A stretch of 64,000 nucleotides of DNA from Maridesulfovibrio frigidus DSM 17176 (GCF_000711735.1 NZ_JONL01000009.1:144712-208711), one strand, 5' to 3'. Numbered from the stretch's first letter, positions 1 to 8,763 are shown. Program-made: numbers and translations. The notes: generated from the sequence alone by a model not told the origin.

Positions 1-2
1 AC

Positions 3-977
3 CTAGAAGGGATTTCGAACACAGTTGATGCTGAATTTCTATATTCAGCGGAGCAAATCGGAATGCACCTCATGACATTCGGAGTCGGTGGCCGCTATTT
101 CTGGGATTCATTTGAACAGGGCAAACACGTTACTGTTCATAATGACCAGTTCAGCCGCATGGATGCCAGTGCTTTCGCTCAAGACAAAATGACGCTGATT
201 GAGGATAGTCTATTTCTCACACTAGGCTTGAAACTAGACTACACAGAAGATTCGGAACTTTCTCCTCAAGCAACAGCCAGACTACTCTATACAGCCGACG
301 AACATGAATATTGGTTAGCCGCATCACGTGCAACAAAAACACCAAGCAACTGGGTCAATGAAGGCCGGTATGAAGTAAGGTACAACGGTGAGCGATACAG
401 AATTGATGCAACTGGAGGCCTTGATTCTGAAGAATTAACTTCACTCGAAGCCGGTTATCGTAGAATTTTTAGCGACAACCTGAAATTTGATATTTCGCTA
501 TATTTCAACAGCTATGACAAGCTGTTAACTCTCAGCTATGATGAAGATACAAGAACTGCGACTCCAACCAGTTCTCTTTGCGGCCTAATATACGGAACAG
601 AAGCAGCCATTGACTGGAAAGCTCTGCCTAGGCTAACTATCCGGCCTTCAATAAGCTTTTCCAATCAAGATTTCACAGGTTCTTCCTCTAACAGCCCCGG
701 ATTCTCTCCACCAATCAACAGTCCAATATATGATATCAGGCTACAAGCTCTAATCGACCTTGCTGATCACTGGGAACTGGACCTTTTCACGTCCTACCTA
801 AACAGCATGGACGACAGAGATCTAGCCACTGGATTCGGTGTTGATGCCCGGCTGGCATGGCAAGCTCTACCCAGTTTATCTCTTGAACTGATCGGGTCAT
901 CCCTCTTAACGCCCATAAGTGAAGGTAATTTTACGACCGAACCTTCCGGATCATTGAGGGTTATATGGGACTTCTAA
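3..977 (+). CDS. TonB-dependent outer-membrane receptor, C-terminal part (5' end outside window)
   Basis: The reading frame is open from the first bases of the window, so the start and plug domain lie upstream. The visible ~324 residues alternate hydrophobic and polar positions with many aromatic residues and short turns, as in transmembrane beta-barrels. They end in WDF-stop, and a terminal aromatic residue is the usual recognition signal for barrel insertion. This pattern and the neighbouring YfiR-like gene fit a TonB-dependent receptor for a siderophore, cofactor or metal complex. The substrate cannot be read from the barrel end. The gene overlaps the next by 13 bp, so the three genes at this end are probably co-transcribed. 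It could be another barrel type, since the diagnostic plug is not visible. Confidence 0.7.
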   Translation, partial: LEGISNTVDAEFLYSAEQIGMHLMTFGVGGRYFWDSFEQGKHVTVHNDQFSRMDASAFAQDKMTLIEDSLFLTLGLKLDYTEDSELSPQATARLLYTADEHEYWLAASRATKTPSNWVNEGRYEVRYNGERYRIDATGGLDSEELTSLEAGYRRIFSDNLKFDISLYFNSYDKLLTLSYDEDTRTATPTSSLCGLIYGTEAAIDWKALPRLTIRPSISFSNQDFTGSSSNSPGFSPPINSPIYDIRLQALIDLADHWELDLFTSYLNSMDDRDLATGFGVDARLAWQALPSLSLELIGSSLLTPISEGNFTTEPSGSLRVIWDF

Positions 978-1513
978 TCAACTATAGGCTCACGAAGACG
1001 ATTTTTACGGCGTTCCTTGCAGTCACGATTATTATGTCATCCTCAGTAGCAATAGGGTCCGACACAAAAATAACTGCAACTAAAATACAGCTGCGTGCAC
1101 TGTTCATTAAAAAGATACCCAAATATGTTCTGTGGCCTGAACAAGCTAACCCGACAGATGGCAAACCATACACAGTTGCAACCATTGATAAAGATGAACT
1201 TATTCCGTATTTTAATACACCGAATGCATTCAAGCTGGTGCGCTGGCCATCTGCAGACTGTCAGGTTCTTTTCCTTGACAGCAAAAACCCCCGTGTAATA
1301 GCGGCAATTTTACAGCGGGTAAAAGACGATCCCATCCTGACCATCGGGCAAAACCCCGACTTTCTGCGTATGGGCGGAATAATCAATCTCGTTAAGTCTG
1401 GCTCGAGAATGAAACTGCAAGTTAACATCTGTGCAGCCCGTAAAGCAGGACTTACCATCAGTTCAAAATTACTTAAACTTTCTGATATATATTGCGGAGA
1501 TGAAGCTGAATGA
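965..1513 (+). CDS. YfiR/DUF4154 family periplasmic protein
   Basis: The protein has 182 residues with a signal peptide at about residues 1-32. The pattern is that of DUF4154: an early Lys-Lys-x-x-Lys-Tyr-Val-x-Trp-Pro segment, a GGIINLV motif near residue 138, a MKLQVNI strand and a C-terminal SSKLLKL. In Pseudomonas, YfiR is a periplasmic inhibitor that binds the periplasmic domain of the diguanylate cyclase YfiN. Here the partner is probably the histidine kinase encoded immediately downstream, which has a YfiN-like periplasmic region. The ATG lies inside the end of the receptor gene, and the stop overlaps the kinase start by 4 bp, indicating translational coupling. Confidence 0.75.
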   Translation: MGLLINYRLTKTIFTAFLAVTIIMSSSVAIGSDTKITATKIQLRALFIKKIPKYVLWPEQANPTDGKPYTVATIDKDELIPYFNTPNAFKLVRWPSADCQVLFLDSKNPRVIAAILQRVKDDPILTIGQNPDFLRMGGIINLVKSGSRMKLQVNICAARKAGLTISSKLLKLSDIYCGDEAE

Positions 1514-3021
1514 TTGGTTACCAGAATAGTATTGGGCGCAAGATAGGTGCGGCAATTCTGGGAACAACCGTTTCCGCTCTTGTCTTAACCATGACGCTCA
1601 ATATTGCCTCCTTTTTCCATTCGTATAGGCAAGCAACGGTGCAAAAAGCGAATGGACTCGCTAAAATAATGGCGACCTCTACCATTTCCGCACTGGACTT
1701 TAATGATCCAGATTCTGCCAAAGAAATCCTTGATTCAATTTCATTGATCTCAAATATTGTTGGCGCTACGATCTTTACACCTTCGGGAAATATTTTCGCA
1801 TCTTTCGGTACAACAGCTAAATCTCTACCCGCTCCGGAAAAGGGGGCGCAGGTTGAAATAAACACCTTTATCGTAATTCAGCCCATTCAATCCGAAAAGG
1901 AAACTTTAGGCTATATTGTGCTCGAAGGAACTTTCTCAGATCAAGGAGACTGGTTCTATCATAACCTTGCCACCTCCGGCCTGATACTCATTGCGGTATT
2001 AGCGGCCTGCATAATTGCAGCCAACCATTTCCGAAAAAAGATCACAAAACCGATCGCTCAATTAACGGCTGCAGTCAGAGAGATTTCAGAGAATAAGGAT
2101 TATTCTAAACGCGTTGCTTACAAAAGTAAGGATGAAATCGGTTATCTGGTCTCAGAGTTCAATTCCATGCTCACAAAAATTGAGACTCGAGATTCGTGGT
2201 TGAACAGTCACAGAGAAATGCTTGAAACAATTGTTTCTCAGCGCACAAAAGAAGTTCGCGCCAAACAAAAACAGCTAAAAGAAAAAAATGCCCAGCTTGT
2301 TAAACAGATTCACGAAAGACGCACCGCAGAAATGATCCGAGAAGAGGTGGAACGTATCAATCGGCACGACCTTAAGTCGTCACTTAATCTAGTTATTGGA
2401 TACCCGGAACTGCTCTTGAACAAAGGCAACCTGACTCCGGAACAAGGTAAATATATTAAGAGAATAGCCGCAGCCGGATATAGAATGCTCGATATGATTC
2501 AATTCCATTTGGAAATGTTTAAGATGGAACAAGGGATATACTCCCTAAAAACGATGAATGTTGACCTAATTGAAATGCTCTGTTCACTAGAAGAAGAAAT
2601 GGCGCTCCTACTCAACCAATCAGAGGTTTCCTTGTCCATCATAATGAACAAAGAAGAAATCAATGGAGCGGAAGAAGTTCATATTAATGGGGAAATGGTT
2701 CTACTTAGAACAATGTTCAGGAATTTAATTAAAAACGGTGTGGAAGGATCTGTAAAAGGTGGAAAAGTCTCTATTTCTATCGAAAGTGACGAATCTTATA
2801 CGACTGTCAGCATAAGCAACAGCCTTGCCGTTCCAGTCGAAGTCCGCGACAGATTTTTCAATAAATACGTGACTGCAGGAAAAGAAGATGGAACAGGCCT
2901 AGGAACATATTCAGCGAACCTTATCGCCAAAACGCACAATGCATCAATTCATATGGAAACATCAGATCAAGATGGTACCGTTGTTTCTGCTAAATTTTTA
3001 GCTGTCACAAAAGAGTCTTAA
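1510..3021 (+). CDS. Sensor histidine kinase with CHASE8-like periplasmic domain and HAMP
   Basis: The 503-residue protein has a first membrane segment at ~12-35, a periplasmic region at ~40-150 resembling CHASE8 of YfiN-type proteins (LAKIMATSTISALDFND), a second membrane segment at ~153-171, HAMP at ~172-225 and a coiled coil at ~235-275. The H-box is RHDLKSSL, with probable phospho-acceptor His286. The ATPase domain has a clear N-box (RNLIKNGVEG) and G2 box (GTGLGTYS), but the G1 region (SNSLAVP) lacks the usual DxGxG. The role is probably membrane sensing controlled by the YfiR-like protein from the preceding gene. No response regulator is adjacent. Start ATG overlaps the upstream stop (ATGA). 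Confidence 0.8.
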   Translation: MIGYQNSIGRKIGAAILGTTVSALVLTMTLNIASFFHSYRQATVQKANGLAKIMATSTISALDFNDPDSAKEILDSISLISNIVGATIFTPSGNIFASFGTTAKSLPAPEKGAQVEINTFIVIQPIQSEKETLGYIVLEGTFSDQGDWFYHNLATSGLILIAVLAACIIAANHFRKKITKPIAQLTAAVREISENKDYSKRVAYKSKDEIGYLVSEFNSMLTKIETRDSWLNSHREMLETIVSQRTKEVRAKQKQLKEKNAQLVKQIHERRTAEMIREEVERINRHDLKSSLNLVIGYPELLLNKGNLTPEQGKYIKRIAAAGYRMLDMIQFHLEMFKMEQGIYSLKTMNVDLIEMLCSLEEEMALLLNQSEVSLSIIMNKEEINGAEEVHINGEMVLLRTMFRNLIKNGVEGSVKGGKVSISIESDESYTTVSISNSLAVPVEVRDRFFNKYVTAGKEDGTGLGTYSANLIAKTHNASIHMETSDQDGTVVSAKFLAVTKES

Positions 3022-4088
3022 ACCACGTGCAGAACAATAGATAAGGCCTTAAAGCAAAACTCGACATTATCACCTTCACTCATTCCATCTTCCTCAATAC
3101 TCCATGAGGTTACAAGCGCGCATAGCCTTGTGCCGGAATCGGTTTCACCAGAAACCTCCGCTAAAACTTCAGTCTGTTTAAGTCCAGTTACTTTGGCAAC
3201 GATACAATTTCTTGTGCTGGAGCTACCGTCACCAGTTAAGGGTCGGACAGCCACAAGCGGAGCTTTAATTGTAGCGGAAACAGGCACGCCGACATCAAGA
3301 TCTAGCTTATATAAACTTTCAAGTGTAATGACGGAACTTATACGTATTTCTTCGGAAGTAATAAACTCCACATCTGCTAGAATTCCATCGCGGGTAATCC
3401 GGCTAACATGACCAATGAAAGTGTTTCGGGCACTACTCTTAAGTGATGAATCCTCAAGTGCCATACGTCTGACAATATTCTGCACATCACCTTCTGACCA
3501 CTCTTGATAGACAGTCGAAAGATCCGCTGAAGATTGCCCCAGAACCTTGCGCACAACCCCGAGCGGCACACCGTTTCTAAGCAATTCTACCGCCCGTGAT
3601 CGTCTAAGAACACTCGGCGAACCTAGTTCGCGCGGAATGCTACATGCTTCCGCCCTATCGTAAAAAATACGCCGCACATATCCAGGGTCGAAATGAAATA
3701 TTTTACCTTCAAGCCCTGCACCCATAGGACCTTCAATTAAAGCTTTAAGTTCTCGGCAAACAGTTTGCGGAAGAGGAACTTCACGGCTCTGTGCTCCGCC
3801 CCCCAGAACAACCGCTGCCCGTGCTAAATTCAAGCTTTTACTTTCATCCATTTTGCGAATTTCACCCAACTTTGCACCAGTGTGACGTAAAAGCAAAAAC
3901 AAGCAAAAAATCCTTGTTCTCGAACGCAAATGATCCGCGCGCACAGCTTCGTCCCGCCATGAACGGTATGTAGATTCCAAGCAATCAAGCATCTTTGTGT
4001 CCAGATGTTTTACATTATCCGGCACTCCAAAAACCTCTGAAACCGCTAATTTATCACTATTATTGAAATTTTGTTTTTTCATATTCAT
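3018..4088 (-). CDS. tunR: TunR-type tungstate/molybdate-responsive transcriptional regulator
   Basis: 356 residues. Residues ~25-215 resemble the catalytic half of XerC/XerD tyrosine recombinases but with catalytic positions lost: the first Arg motif reads TGAKLGE (Arg to Lys), the HxLR motif reads PSVLRRS, and LGHxS reads LGQSS; only the final Tyr (TVYQEW) remains. Two Mop/TOBE oxyanion-binding domains follow (~217-282 and ~289-356). This is the described architecture of TunR, a regulator family of sulfate reducers that evolved from site-specific recombinases and activates modABC when tungstate is low. The position divergent from modA, with a dyad between the genes, agrees. The gene converges on the kinase gene with a 4-bp overlap. 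It is very unlikely to be an active integrase. Confidence 0.88.
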   Translation of the reverse strand: MNMKKQNFNNSDKLAVSEVFGVPDNVKHLDTKMLDCLESTYRSWRDEAVRADHLRSRTRIFCLFLLLRHTGAKLGEIRKMDESKSLNLARAAVVLGGGAQSREVPLPQTVCRELKALIEGPMGAGLEGKIFHFDPGYVRRIFYDRAEACSIPRELGSPSVLRRSRAVELLRNGVPLGVVRKVLGQSSADLSTVYQEWSEGDVQNIVRRMALEDSSLKSSARNTFIGHVSRITRDGILADVEFITSEEIRISSVITLESLYKLDLDVGVPVSATIKAPLVAVRPLTGDGSSSTRNCIVAKVTGLKQTEVLAEVSGETDSGTRLCALVTSWSIEEDGMSEGDNVEFCFKALSIVLHVV

Positions 4089-4114
4089 GTTTTCACCTAA
4101 AACAAATGCCTAAA

Positions 4115-4140
4115 GTCACGTTTCCTGTTTTTACCGTGAC
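4115..4140. promoter_or_regulatory. Candidate TunR operator between tunR and modA
   Basis: The 26-bp dyad GTCACG-N14-CGTGAC sits between the divergent tunR and modA genes. Its size and split-dyad form resemble a Xer-type binding site, and TunR is reported to recognise a motif of about 30 bp. It ends 4 bp before the -35-like element of modA, the position expected for an activator site. Operator identity is inferred from position and symmetry; I could not compare it with the published motif. Confidence 0.6.
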
Positions 4141-4144
4141 GGAA

Positions 4145-4171
4145 TTGTTTATTCATAAGTATCCACATAAT
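4145..4171 (+). promoter_or_regulatory. Possible modA promoter
   Basis: TTGTTT (4145-4150) and CATAAT (4166-4171) are separated by 15 bp, a short spacing typical of weak activator-dependent promoters. They lie directly downstream of the dyad at 4115-4140 and about 60 bp before the modA start. Confidence 0.35.
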
Positions 4172-4230
4172 CACAGAACAGCTTAATAATCTTAATGCAA
4201 AATAATAACAATGAAATTGGAGAATTTACA

Positions 4231-4965
4231 ATGAAACGCATGCTCACTCTAGTCCTTACAATCCTTCTAGCATTGCCAATAGCTGCAAATGCGGCAGACT
4301 TACTGGTAGCACAGGCAGCTAATTTTATGCCTGCGATGCAGGAAATTATTCCAGCATTTAAAACGGCCACAGGGCTTGAGGTTCAGGCAACTTACACTTC
4401 AACGGGAAAGCTATATGCGCAGATTACACACGGCGCACCTTTTGACATATTTCTAGCAGCAGATGAACGTCGGCCTCAAAAACTATTTACTGACGGACTT
4501 GCTGAAAAGTCATTCGTCTACGCAAAAGGTAAAATAGTGTTCTGGTCACTCAAAAAAGAATTCGGTTCCGCCCCTTGGCAGGAAGCTGTTAAAAACCCTG
4601 CGCTCCACAAAATCGCCATCGCCAATATAGAAACAGCCCCATACGGGACCGCAGCTATGAAAGCTCTAAAAAAAGAACACCTATGGGAAAGTGTTGAGCC
4701 TGAACTCGTATACGCTCAGTCGATTGCACAGACCTTTCAGTATGCAGCTACAGGTGCCGCTGATGCAGGATTCTGTGCTTACTCATCCGTATTCACAACA
4801 GAAGGACGCAAAGGAACATTCACTGTTGTAAAAGAAGCGCCACCAGTTATTCAGGCTGCCTGTATCCTGAAATCATCCGCGCGCAAAGATACAGCTCAGA
4901 AATTCGTAAAATTCCTATCAGGTCCAGAAGTTAAAAAAATTAAGAATAAGTACGGATACGAATAG
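4231..4965 (+). CDS. modA: Molybdate/tungstate ABC transporter, periplasmic binding protein
   Basis: 244 residues. The chosen ATG follows a TTGGAGAA ribosome-binding site and opens directly into a signal peptide (MKRMLTLVLTILLALPIAANA, cleaved before ADLLV). An earlier in-frame ATG at 4195 has neither. The mature part carries ModA features: AANFMPAMQEI, the oxyanion-binding STGKLYAQI and GAPFDIFLAAD motifs, and a C-terminal SGPEVKKI helix. The protein captures molybdate or tungstate for ModB/ModC. It is the first gene of a six-gene uptake operon, one base before modB, and is probably activated by TunR. Confidence 0.92.
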   Translation: MKRMLTLVLTILLALPIAANAADLLVAQAANFMPAMQEIIPAFKTATGLEVQATYTSTGKLYAQITHGAPFDIFLAADERRPQKLFTDGLAEKSFVYAKGKIVFWSLKKEFGSAPWQEAVKNPALHKIAIANIETAPYGTAAMKALKKEHLWESVEPELVYAQSIAQTFQYAATGAADAGFCAYSSVFTTEGRKGTFTVVKEAPPVIQAACILKSSARKDTAQKFVKFLSGPEVKKIKNKYGYE

Positions 4966-4966
4966 C

Positions 4967-5623
4967 ATGGATTTCGTTCCGCTAATTCTATCTGCCAAGC
5001 TAGCTGTTGCAACAACGCTGTTAATTCCGCTTGTTGCAGCGCCTACGGCCTACATTTTGGCGTTTGGGCGCTTCCGGGGAAAAAGTTTAATTGATGCTAT
5101 TGTCTCCCTCCCCATGGTTCTACCTCCCACGGTCCTAGGTTTCGGGCTCCTGATTTTAATGGCCCCGAACGGACCGCTGGGAGGTATTTGGAAAGATGCC
5201 ACAGGCGAACGTATGGTTTTCAGTTTTTCAGGTATTTTGTTGGCATCCTTGATATACAATCTCCCCTTTGCTGTTCAGCCTATGCGAGCCGCATTCGAAA
5301 AACTTGATATTCGTTTACTGGAAAATTCCGCAGTGCTCGGTCTTTCCGCATCAGCTACATTTTTCAGAGTGGTCCTACCGAACAGTCTACCCGGACTTGC
5401 GGCAGCCGCTATGCTGGTTTTTGCGCACAGCCTTGGTGAATTCGGGGTTATACTGATGGTTGGAGGAAGTATTCCCGGATCAACAAAAGTAGCTTCCATT
5501 GCAATTTACGAAGCTGTTGAAGCCATGCGTTATCAAGATGCACTGTTCATGTCTCTGGCAATAATACCTGTTAGTTTTCTAGCATTACTTGCCATTAACC
5601 GTCTCAATGGAAAACGCCGATGA
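4967..5623 (+). CDS. modB: Molybdate ABC transporter permease
   Basis: 218 residues with about five hydrophobic membrane segments. The cytoplasmic coupling loop is clear (ENSAVLGLSASATFFRVVLP, ~residues 118-138), followed by HSLGEFGVILMVGG, which is typical of ModB/CysT-type permeases. It forms the membrane channel with ModC as ATPase. The start is 1 bp after modA and the end overlaps modC by 4 bp. Confidence 0.9.
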   Translation: MDFVPLILSAKLAVATTLLIPLVAAPTAYILAFGRFRGKSLIDAIVSLPMVLPPTVLGFGLLILMAPNGPLGGIWKDATGERMVFSFSGILLASLIYNLPFAVQPMRAAFEKLDIRLLENSAVLGLSASATFFRVVLPNSLPGLAAAAMLVFAHSLGEFGVILMVGGSIPGSTKVASIAIYEAVEAMRYQDALFMSLAIIPVSFLALLAINRLNGKRR

Positions 5624-6324
5624 CTCTCCGCATAGACATTCGCAAGAAACTTGCAAACTTTACTCTAGACGTATCCCTTAAATGCCCGTCAGGAACTCTC
5701 ACGGCAATTGTCGGTCCCTCCGGCGCCGGTAAAAGCACTTTAGTCAGGATTATTTCCGGCCTTGAGCTGCCAGATGAGGGCATAGTTTCATTGGGAGATA
5801 AGTTGTGGAATGACACTGCAACGAATTTCCACGCAACTCCGCAAAAAAGAGGACTTGGACTGGTCTTTCAGGAATACACTTTGTTTCCGCACCTCACAGT
5901 TCGTAAAAACGTAGGTTTCGCAGCAGTAGATAAAAGTTGCGTTCAAGAATTGCTAAACAAATTCGGCATTGACCATATCGCAGATCGTAAACCTTCGGGA
6001 ATTTCCGGCGGCGAAAGACAGCGCGCGGCATTTTGTCAGGCCTTAGCCCGTGAGCCGGTTCTTTTGCTCCTGGATGAACCGTTTTCAGCACTTGATATCG
6101 CAACCCGCGAATCGCTAAGAAGCGAGCTACGCGATCTCAAACAAGAGCTGAATATCCCCATGATTCATGTCACGCATGACTTGGAAGAAGCATATTACCT
6201 CGCTGACGATATCTTCGTAATGGAAAACGGCAGAGCTGCTCCCGAGTGGTTGGAGCGCCAGACTTCCCGCCGAAATGTAAGCTTCCTAGCTCCTCAACAA
6301 TTTCAACTCGTGAAAAATATGTAA
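5620..6324 (+). CDS. modC: Molybdate ABC transporter ATPase, short form without TOBE domain
   Basis: 234 residues. Walker A GPSGAGKST (~residues 31-39), Q-loop VFQEYTLFPHL, signature SGGERQR, Walker B LLLLDEP and H-loop VTHD are all intact, so the ATPase should be active. Canonical ModC (~350 residues) has a C-terminal Mop/TOBE pair. Here the protein ends soon after the ATPase domain, leaving oxyanion sensing to TunR, which carries two Mop domains. It lies between two modA/modB pairs and may energise both. The stop overlaps the start of the second modA (TAATG). Confidence 0.9.
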   Translation: MTLRIDIRKKLANFTLDVSLKCPSGTLTAIVGPSGAGKSTLVRIISGLELPDEGIVSLGDKLWNDTATNFHATPQKRGLGLVFQEYTLFPHLTVRKNVGFAAVDKSCVQELLNKFGIDHIADRKPSGISGGERQRAAFCQALAREPVLLLLDEPFSALDIATRESLRSELRDLKQELNIPMIHVTHDLEEAYYLADDIFVMENGRAAPEWLERQTSRRNVSFLAPQQFQLVKNM

Positions 6325-7046
6325 TGAATATTAATAAACTATATTTGATCCTTATATTGGTTTTTTGTGTGCCAATATCGGCACAAGCAAAAGTAGTACT
6401 CGCTTCCGGCGCGGGATACAGATCGCTTGTGGATGACCTATCTGACTCCTATACAAAAGATACCGGGAACAAAGTGGAACGCATCTATGGCAACATGGCT
6501 CGCGTAACAGCACAGGCCCGCATCAGCGGAGCTGTTGATATGGTGCTGGGTGATAAAGATTTCTTAGAAAAAGCCACGCTCTCAGCCAAAACAACTCAGC
6601 CCGTTGGTACGGGAAAACTAGTTGTCGCCTACCCTATAGGAGCAAGCTATCAGAATGAGTCGGATCTACTTTCAAAAAGCATAACCCGCATAGCTATCCC
6701 GGACACCCAGAAGGCAATATACGGTAAAGCTGCAATGCAATATCTGCGCGGTAAAGGTCTATATAATAAAGTTGAATCCAAACTCCTCATTGTCGGAACG
6801 GTACCTCAAGCGGCATCATATGTTATTGCAGGAGAAGTCGATTATGCTTTAATTAACCTAACACATGCACAAAAAATCAGTAAATCAATCGGGGGATATG
6901 CCCTTATTGATCAAAAAGATTACTCACCAATCCGCATTGTAATCTGGCAAATGAATAACGCGGCCAATGAAAAAGAATGTGCTGATTTCATGGCATTTTT
7001 AAAATCAGATAAAGCTCGCAAAATAATTGCCAGACATGGAATGTAA
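6324..7046 (+). CDS. Second molybdate/tungstate-type substrate-binding protein
   Basis: 240 residues starting at the ATG that overlaps the modC stop. An upstream in-frame ATG at 6246 inside modC is rejected because the overlapping ATG opens directly into a signal peptide (~residues 1-23, LILVFCVPISAQA). The mature protein has a ModA-like fold pattern: ASGAGYRSLVDDL, AVDMVLGDKDFL, KAIYGKAAMQYL. It is divergent from the first ModA, so it may prefer the other oxyanion or a related anion. The paired permease gene follows. Confidence 0.8.
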   Translation: MNINKLYLILILVFCVPISAQAKVVLASGAGYRSLVDDLSDSYTKDTGNKVERIYGNMARVTAQARISGAVDMVLGDKDFLEKATLSAKTTQPVGTGKLVVAYPIGASYQNESDLLSKSITRIAIPDTQKAIYGKAAMQYLRGKGLYNKVESKLLIVGTVPQAASYVIAGEVDYALINLTHAQKISKSIGGYALIDQKDYSPIRIVIWQMNNAANEKECADFMAFLKSDKARKIIARHGM

Positions 7047-7054
7047 GGCATTTG

Positions 7055-7732
7055 ATGGACTTTAACTTAGTGGCAACTATTTCAGATAGCTCGACGCTAA
7101 ATCCGCTGGCTCTTTCAGGTAGAGTTCTAGCTGTCTCGGGCATGCTGCAGCTTGTACTGGGCATACCTTTAGCGTGCTGGCTTGCCCGTTCGCGTGGCCC
7201 CCTCAACAGCATCGTAGACACAGCGATTACACTACCTCTGGTTTTCCCGCCTGTGGCAATGGGCTTTGGGCTTCTATTGCTACTTGGCAGGCAAGGTCCG
7301 ATGGGAAACTTACTTGGTGAATCGATTATCTTCAGTTTCCCGGGACTGGTCGTTGCAGCTTTCATTGCCGGATTGCCACTTGCTGTAAAACCGATTCAGG
7401 CAGCTCTTCGCTCTGCAGAAGCGACTAGACTTGCGGAGGTTGCCGCGGTACTAGGGAAATCTGAAATAGTTATAGTTCTAATAGTACTTCTACCTTATGC
7501 GAAACGAAGCATCGCAGCGGGGATGCTATTGGCCCTTGGCCGCTCACTTGGTGAAGTAGGCATGACTTTAATGCTTGGCGGAAATGTAATAGGCAGAACA
7601 AACACACTCTCCCTTGAAATATACAACGCAGTTTTCAACGGAGAATTTGAAAGAGCTATGGTTCTGTCGCTAATAATCGGGACAGTTTCCATAGCAATGT
7701 TTGTAATTTTAAAAAAAGTTTCGGATACATAA
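7055..7732 (+). CDS. Second molybdate-type ABC permease
   Basis: About 225 residues. The ATG at 7055 is preferred over the TTG at 7052 because the AAGG site (7045-7048) is then 6 bases away. It has about five membrane segments, an EAA-type loop (LAEVAAVLGKSEIVIVLIVL) and a typical RSLGEVGMTLMLGGN motif. The protein resembles the first ModB (same GEFG/GEVG motif), so the operon carries two permease/binding-protein pairs around a single ATPase gene. Confidence 0.85.
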   Translation: MDFNLVATISDSSTLNPLALSGRVLAVSGMLQLVLGIPLACWLARSRGPLNSIVDTAITLPLVFPPVAMGFGLLLLLGRQGPMGNLLGESIIFSFPGLVVAAFIAGLPLAVKPIQAALRSAEATRLAEVAAVLGKSEIVIVLIVLLPYAKRSIAAGMLLALGRSLGEVGMTLMLGGNVIGRTNTLSLEIYNAVFNGEFERAMVLSLIIGTVSIAMFVILKKVSDT

Positions 7733-7788
7733 TTTAATATACGCGACTAGATTCATAATCAGAAACAAAACTAGAAAAAGGACAAATA

Positions 7789-8520
7789 ATGAACAAATCC
7801 ATTCTGAAAACAGTACAAGAAAAAGCCCGCCAAATCTGGGATGACGAAGGCATTTTAGATGAAAAGATTAACGTAACAGCTCGTACCCTCAGCACTGAAG
7901 AAGCCATCGGAAACCCCGAGGGTGACGATTTTCCATTGCTGCGCGGGAAAGAAAAATTAATGGAAGCAGAATTTCGTAATTCGAAAGGACAAGCCTTCAC
8001 GGATCGTTTTGGTAATTTCAGCTCTTCCCTACGCGAAATTGCCCATATGGATCTTGAAAATAATTTTAGACGTGCGATTTTTATATCTTCACTTAATGCA
8101 GTTCAAGCCAGCTTAAACCAGACAGATAGAACTATACACTGCCGCGATGAAGGGCCTGCCCTTTGCGCTCCCAAATTTGCTGATCACGTTATGGATAAAT
8201 ACGGCAAAATACGTATCACTCAAATAGGATATCAGCCTGCAATGATAAAATCATTTGCTGACAAATTTGAGCTTCGGGTCGTTGACTTAGATCCAGATAA
8301 TATTGGGAATATAAAATGCGGGATAACAATTGAAGGACCAGATGACACCGCAAAAGCTATCGATTCAGCCGAACTATTAATAGTTACAGGCTCAACAATT
8401 GTTAACGATACCCTAGGAGATTTTCTCATTGACGGAAAACCAACAATATTTTTTGGAACAACTGTAGCAGGTGCGGCAGACATTATGGGTTGGACTCGTT
8501 TTTGCGCAGAAAGCAGCTAA
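7789..8520 (+). CDS. DUF364/DUF4213-type putative heavy-metal chelation protein
   Basis: 243 residues, cytoplasmic, no signal peptide. The C-terminal half has a Rossmann-like pattern (ITQIGYQPAMIKSF, then LRVVDLDPDNIG, then LLIVTGSTIVNDTL and PTIFFGTTVAGAA), as in DUF364 proteins; the N-terminal half fits DUF4213. This family is annotated as putative heavy-metal chelating because members sit beside metal transporters, and here it ends the mod operon 56 bp after the second permease. An AAAGGA site precedes the ATG. A role in handling or storing Mo/W is an inference from context. Confidence 0.7.
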   Translation: MNKSILKTVQEKARQIWDDEGILDEKINVTARTLSTEEAIGNPEGDDFPLLRGKEKLMEAEFRNSKGQAFTDRFGNFSSSLREIAHMDLENNFRRAIFISSLNAVQASLNQTDRTIHCRDEGPALCAPKFADHVMDKYGKIRITQIGYQPAMIKSFADKFELRVVDLDPDNIGNIKCGITIEGPDDTAKAIDSAELLIVTGSTIVNDTLGDFLIDGKPTIFFGTTVAGAADIMGWTRFCAESS

Positions 8521-8719
8521 TTATTCCATGGCAACTTCTGACACACACACATAATATAGTGGCGCAGAATGACACACGGCAGCTTAACCCTCGTTTTATG
8601 TGTAATTGTGCATAATAAACCCATTATAATTACACCACATAAATCATTATGTCTATTTATACATAAATAAAGACCCACTCCACCTCCACCATACAAATAT
8701 AAACAGCTATAATATATGC

Positions 8720-8763
8720 TTTATTTTTTGGACCTCTTTTTGCTAAGAGGTTCAAGAAATAAG
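8720..8763 (+). other. 19-bp RNA stem-loop
   Basis: The central ACCTCTT (8732-8738) pairs with AAGAGGT (8745-8751) around a 6-nt loop. Pairing continues outward without a break to 8720/8763, with G-U pairs at three positions. It is followed by CGTTTTA, a poor U-tract, so termination would be weak. Confidence 0.55.

Noticed and set aside
3018-4088. Phage-type integrase suggesting a genomic island
   Set aside because: Catalytic residues are lost, two Mop domains are fused at the C-terminus and the gene faces modA; it is a TunR-type regulator, and no attachment repeats or phage genes are nearby.
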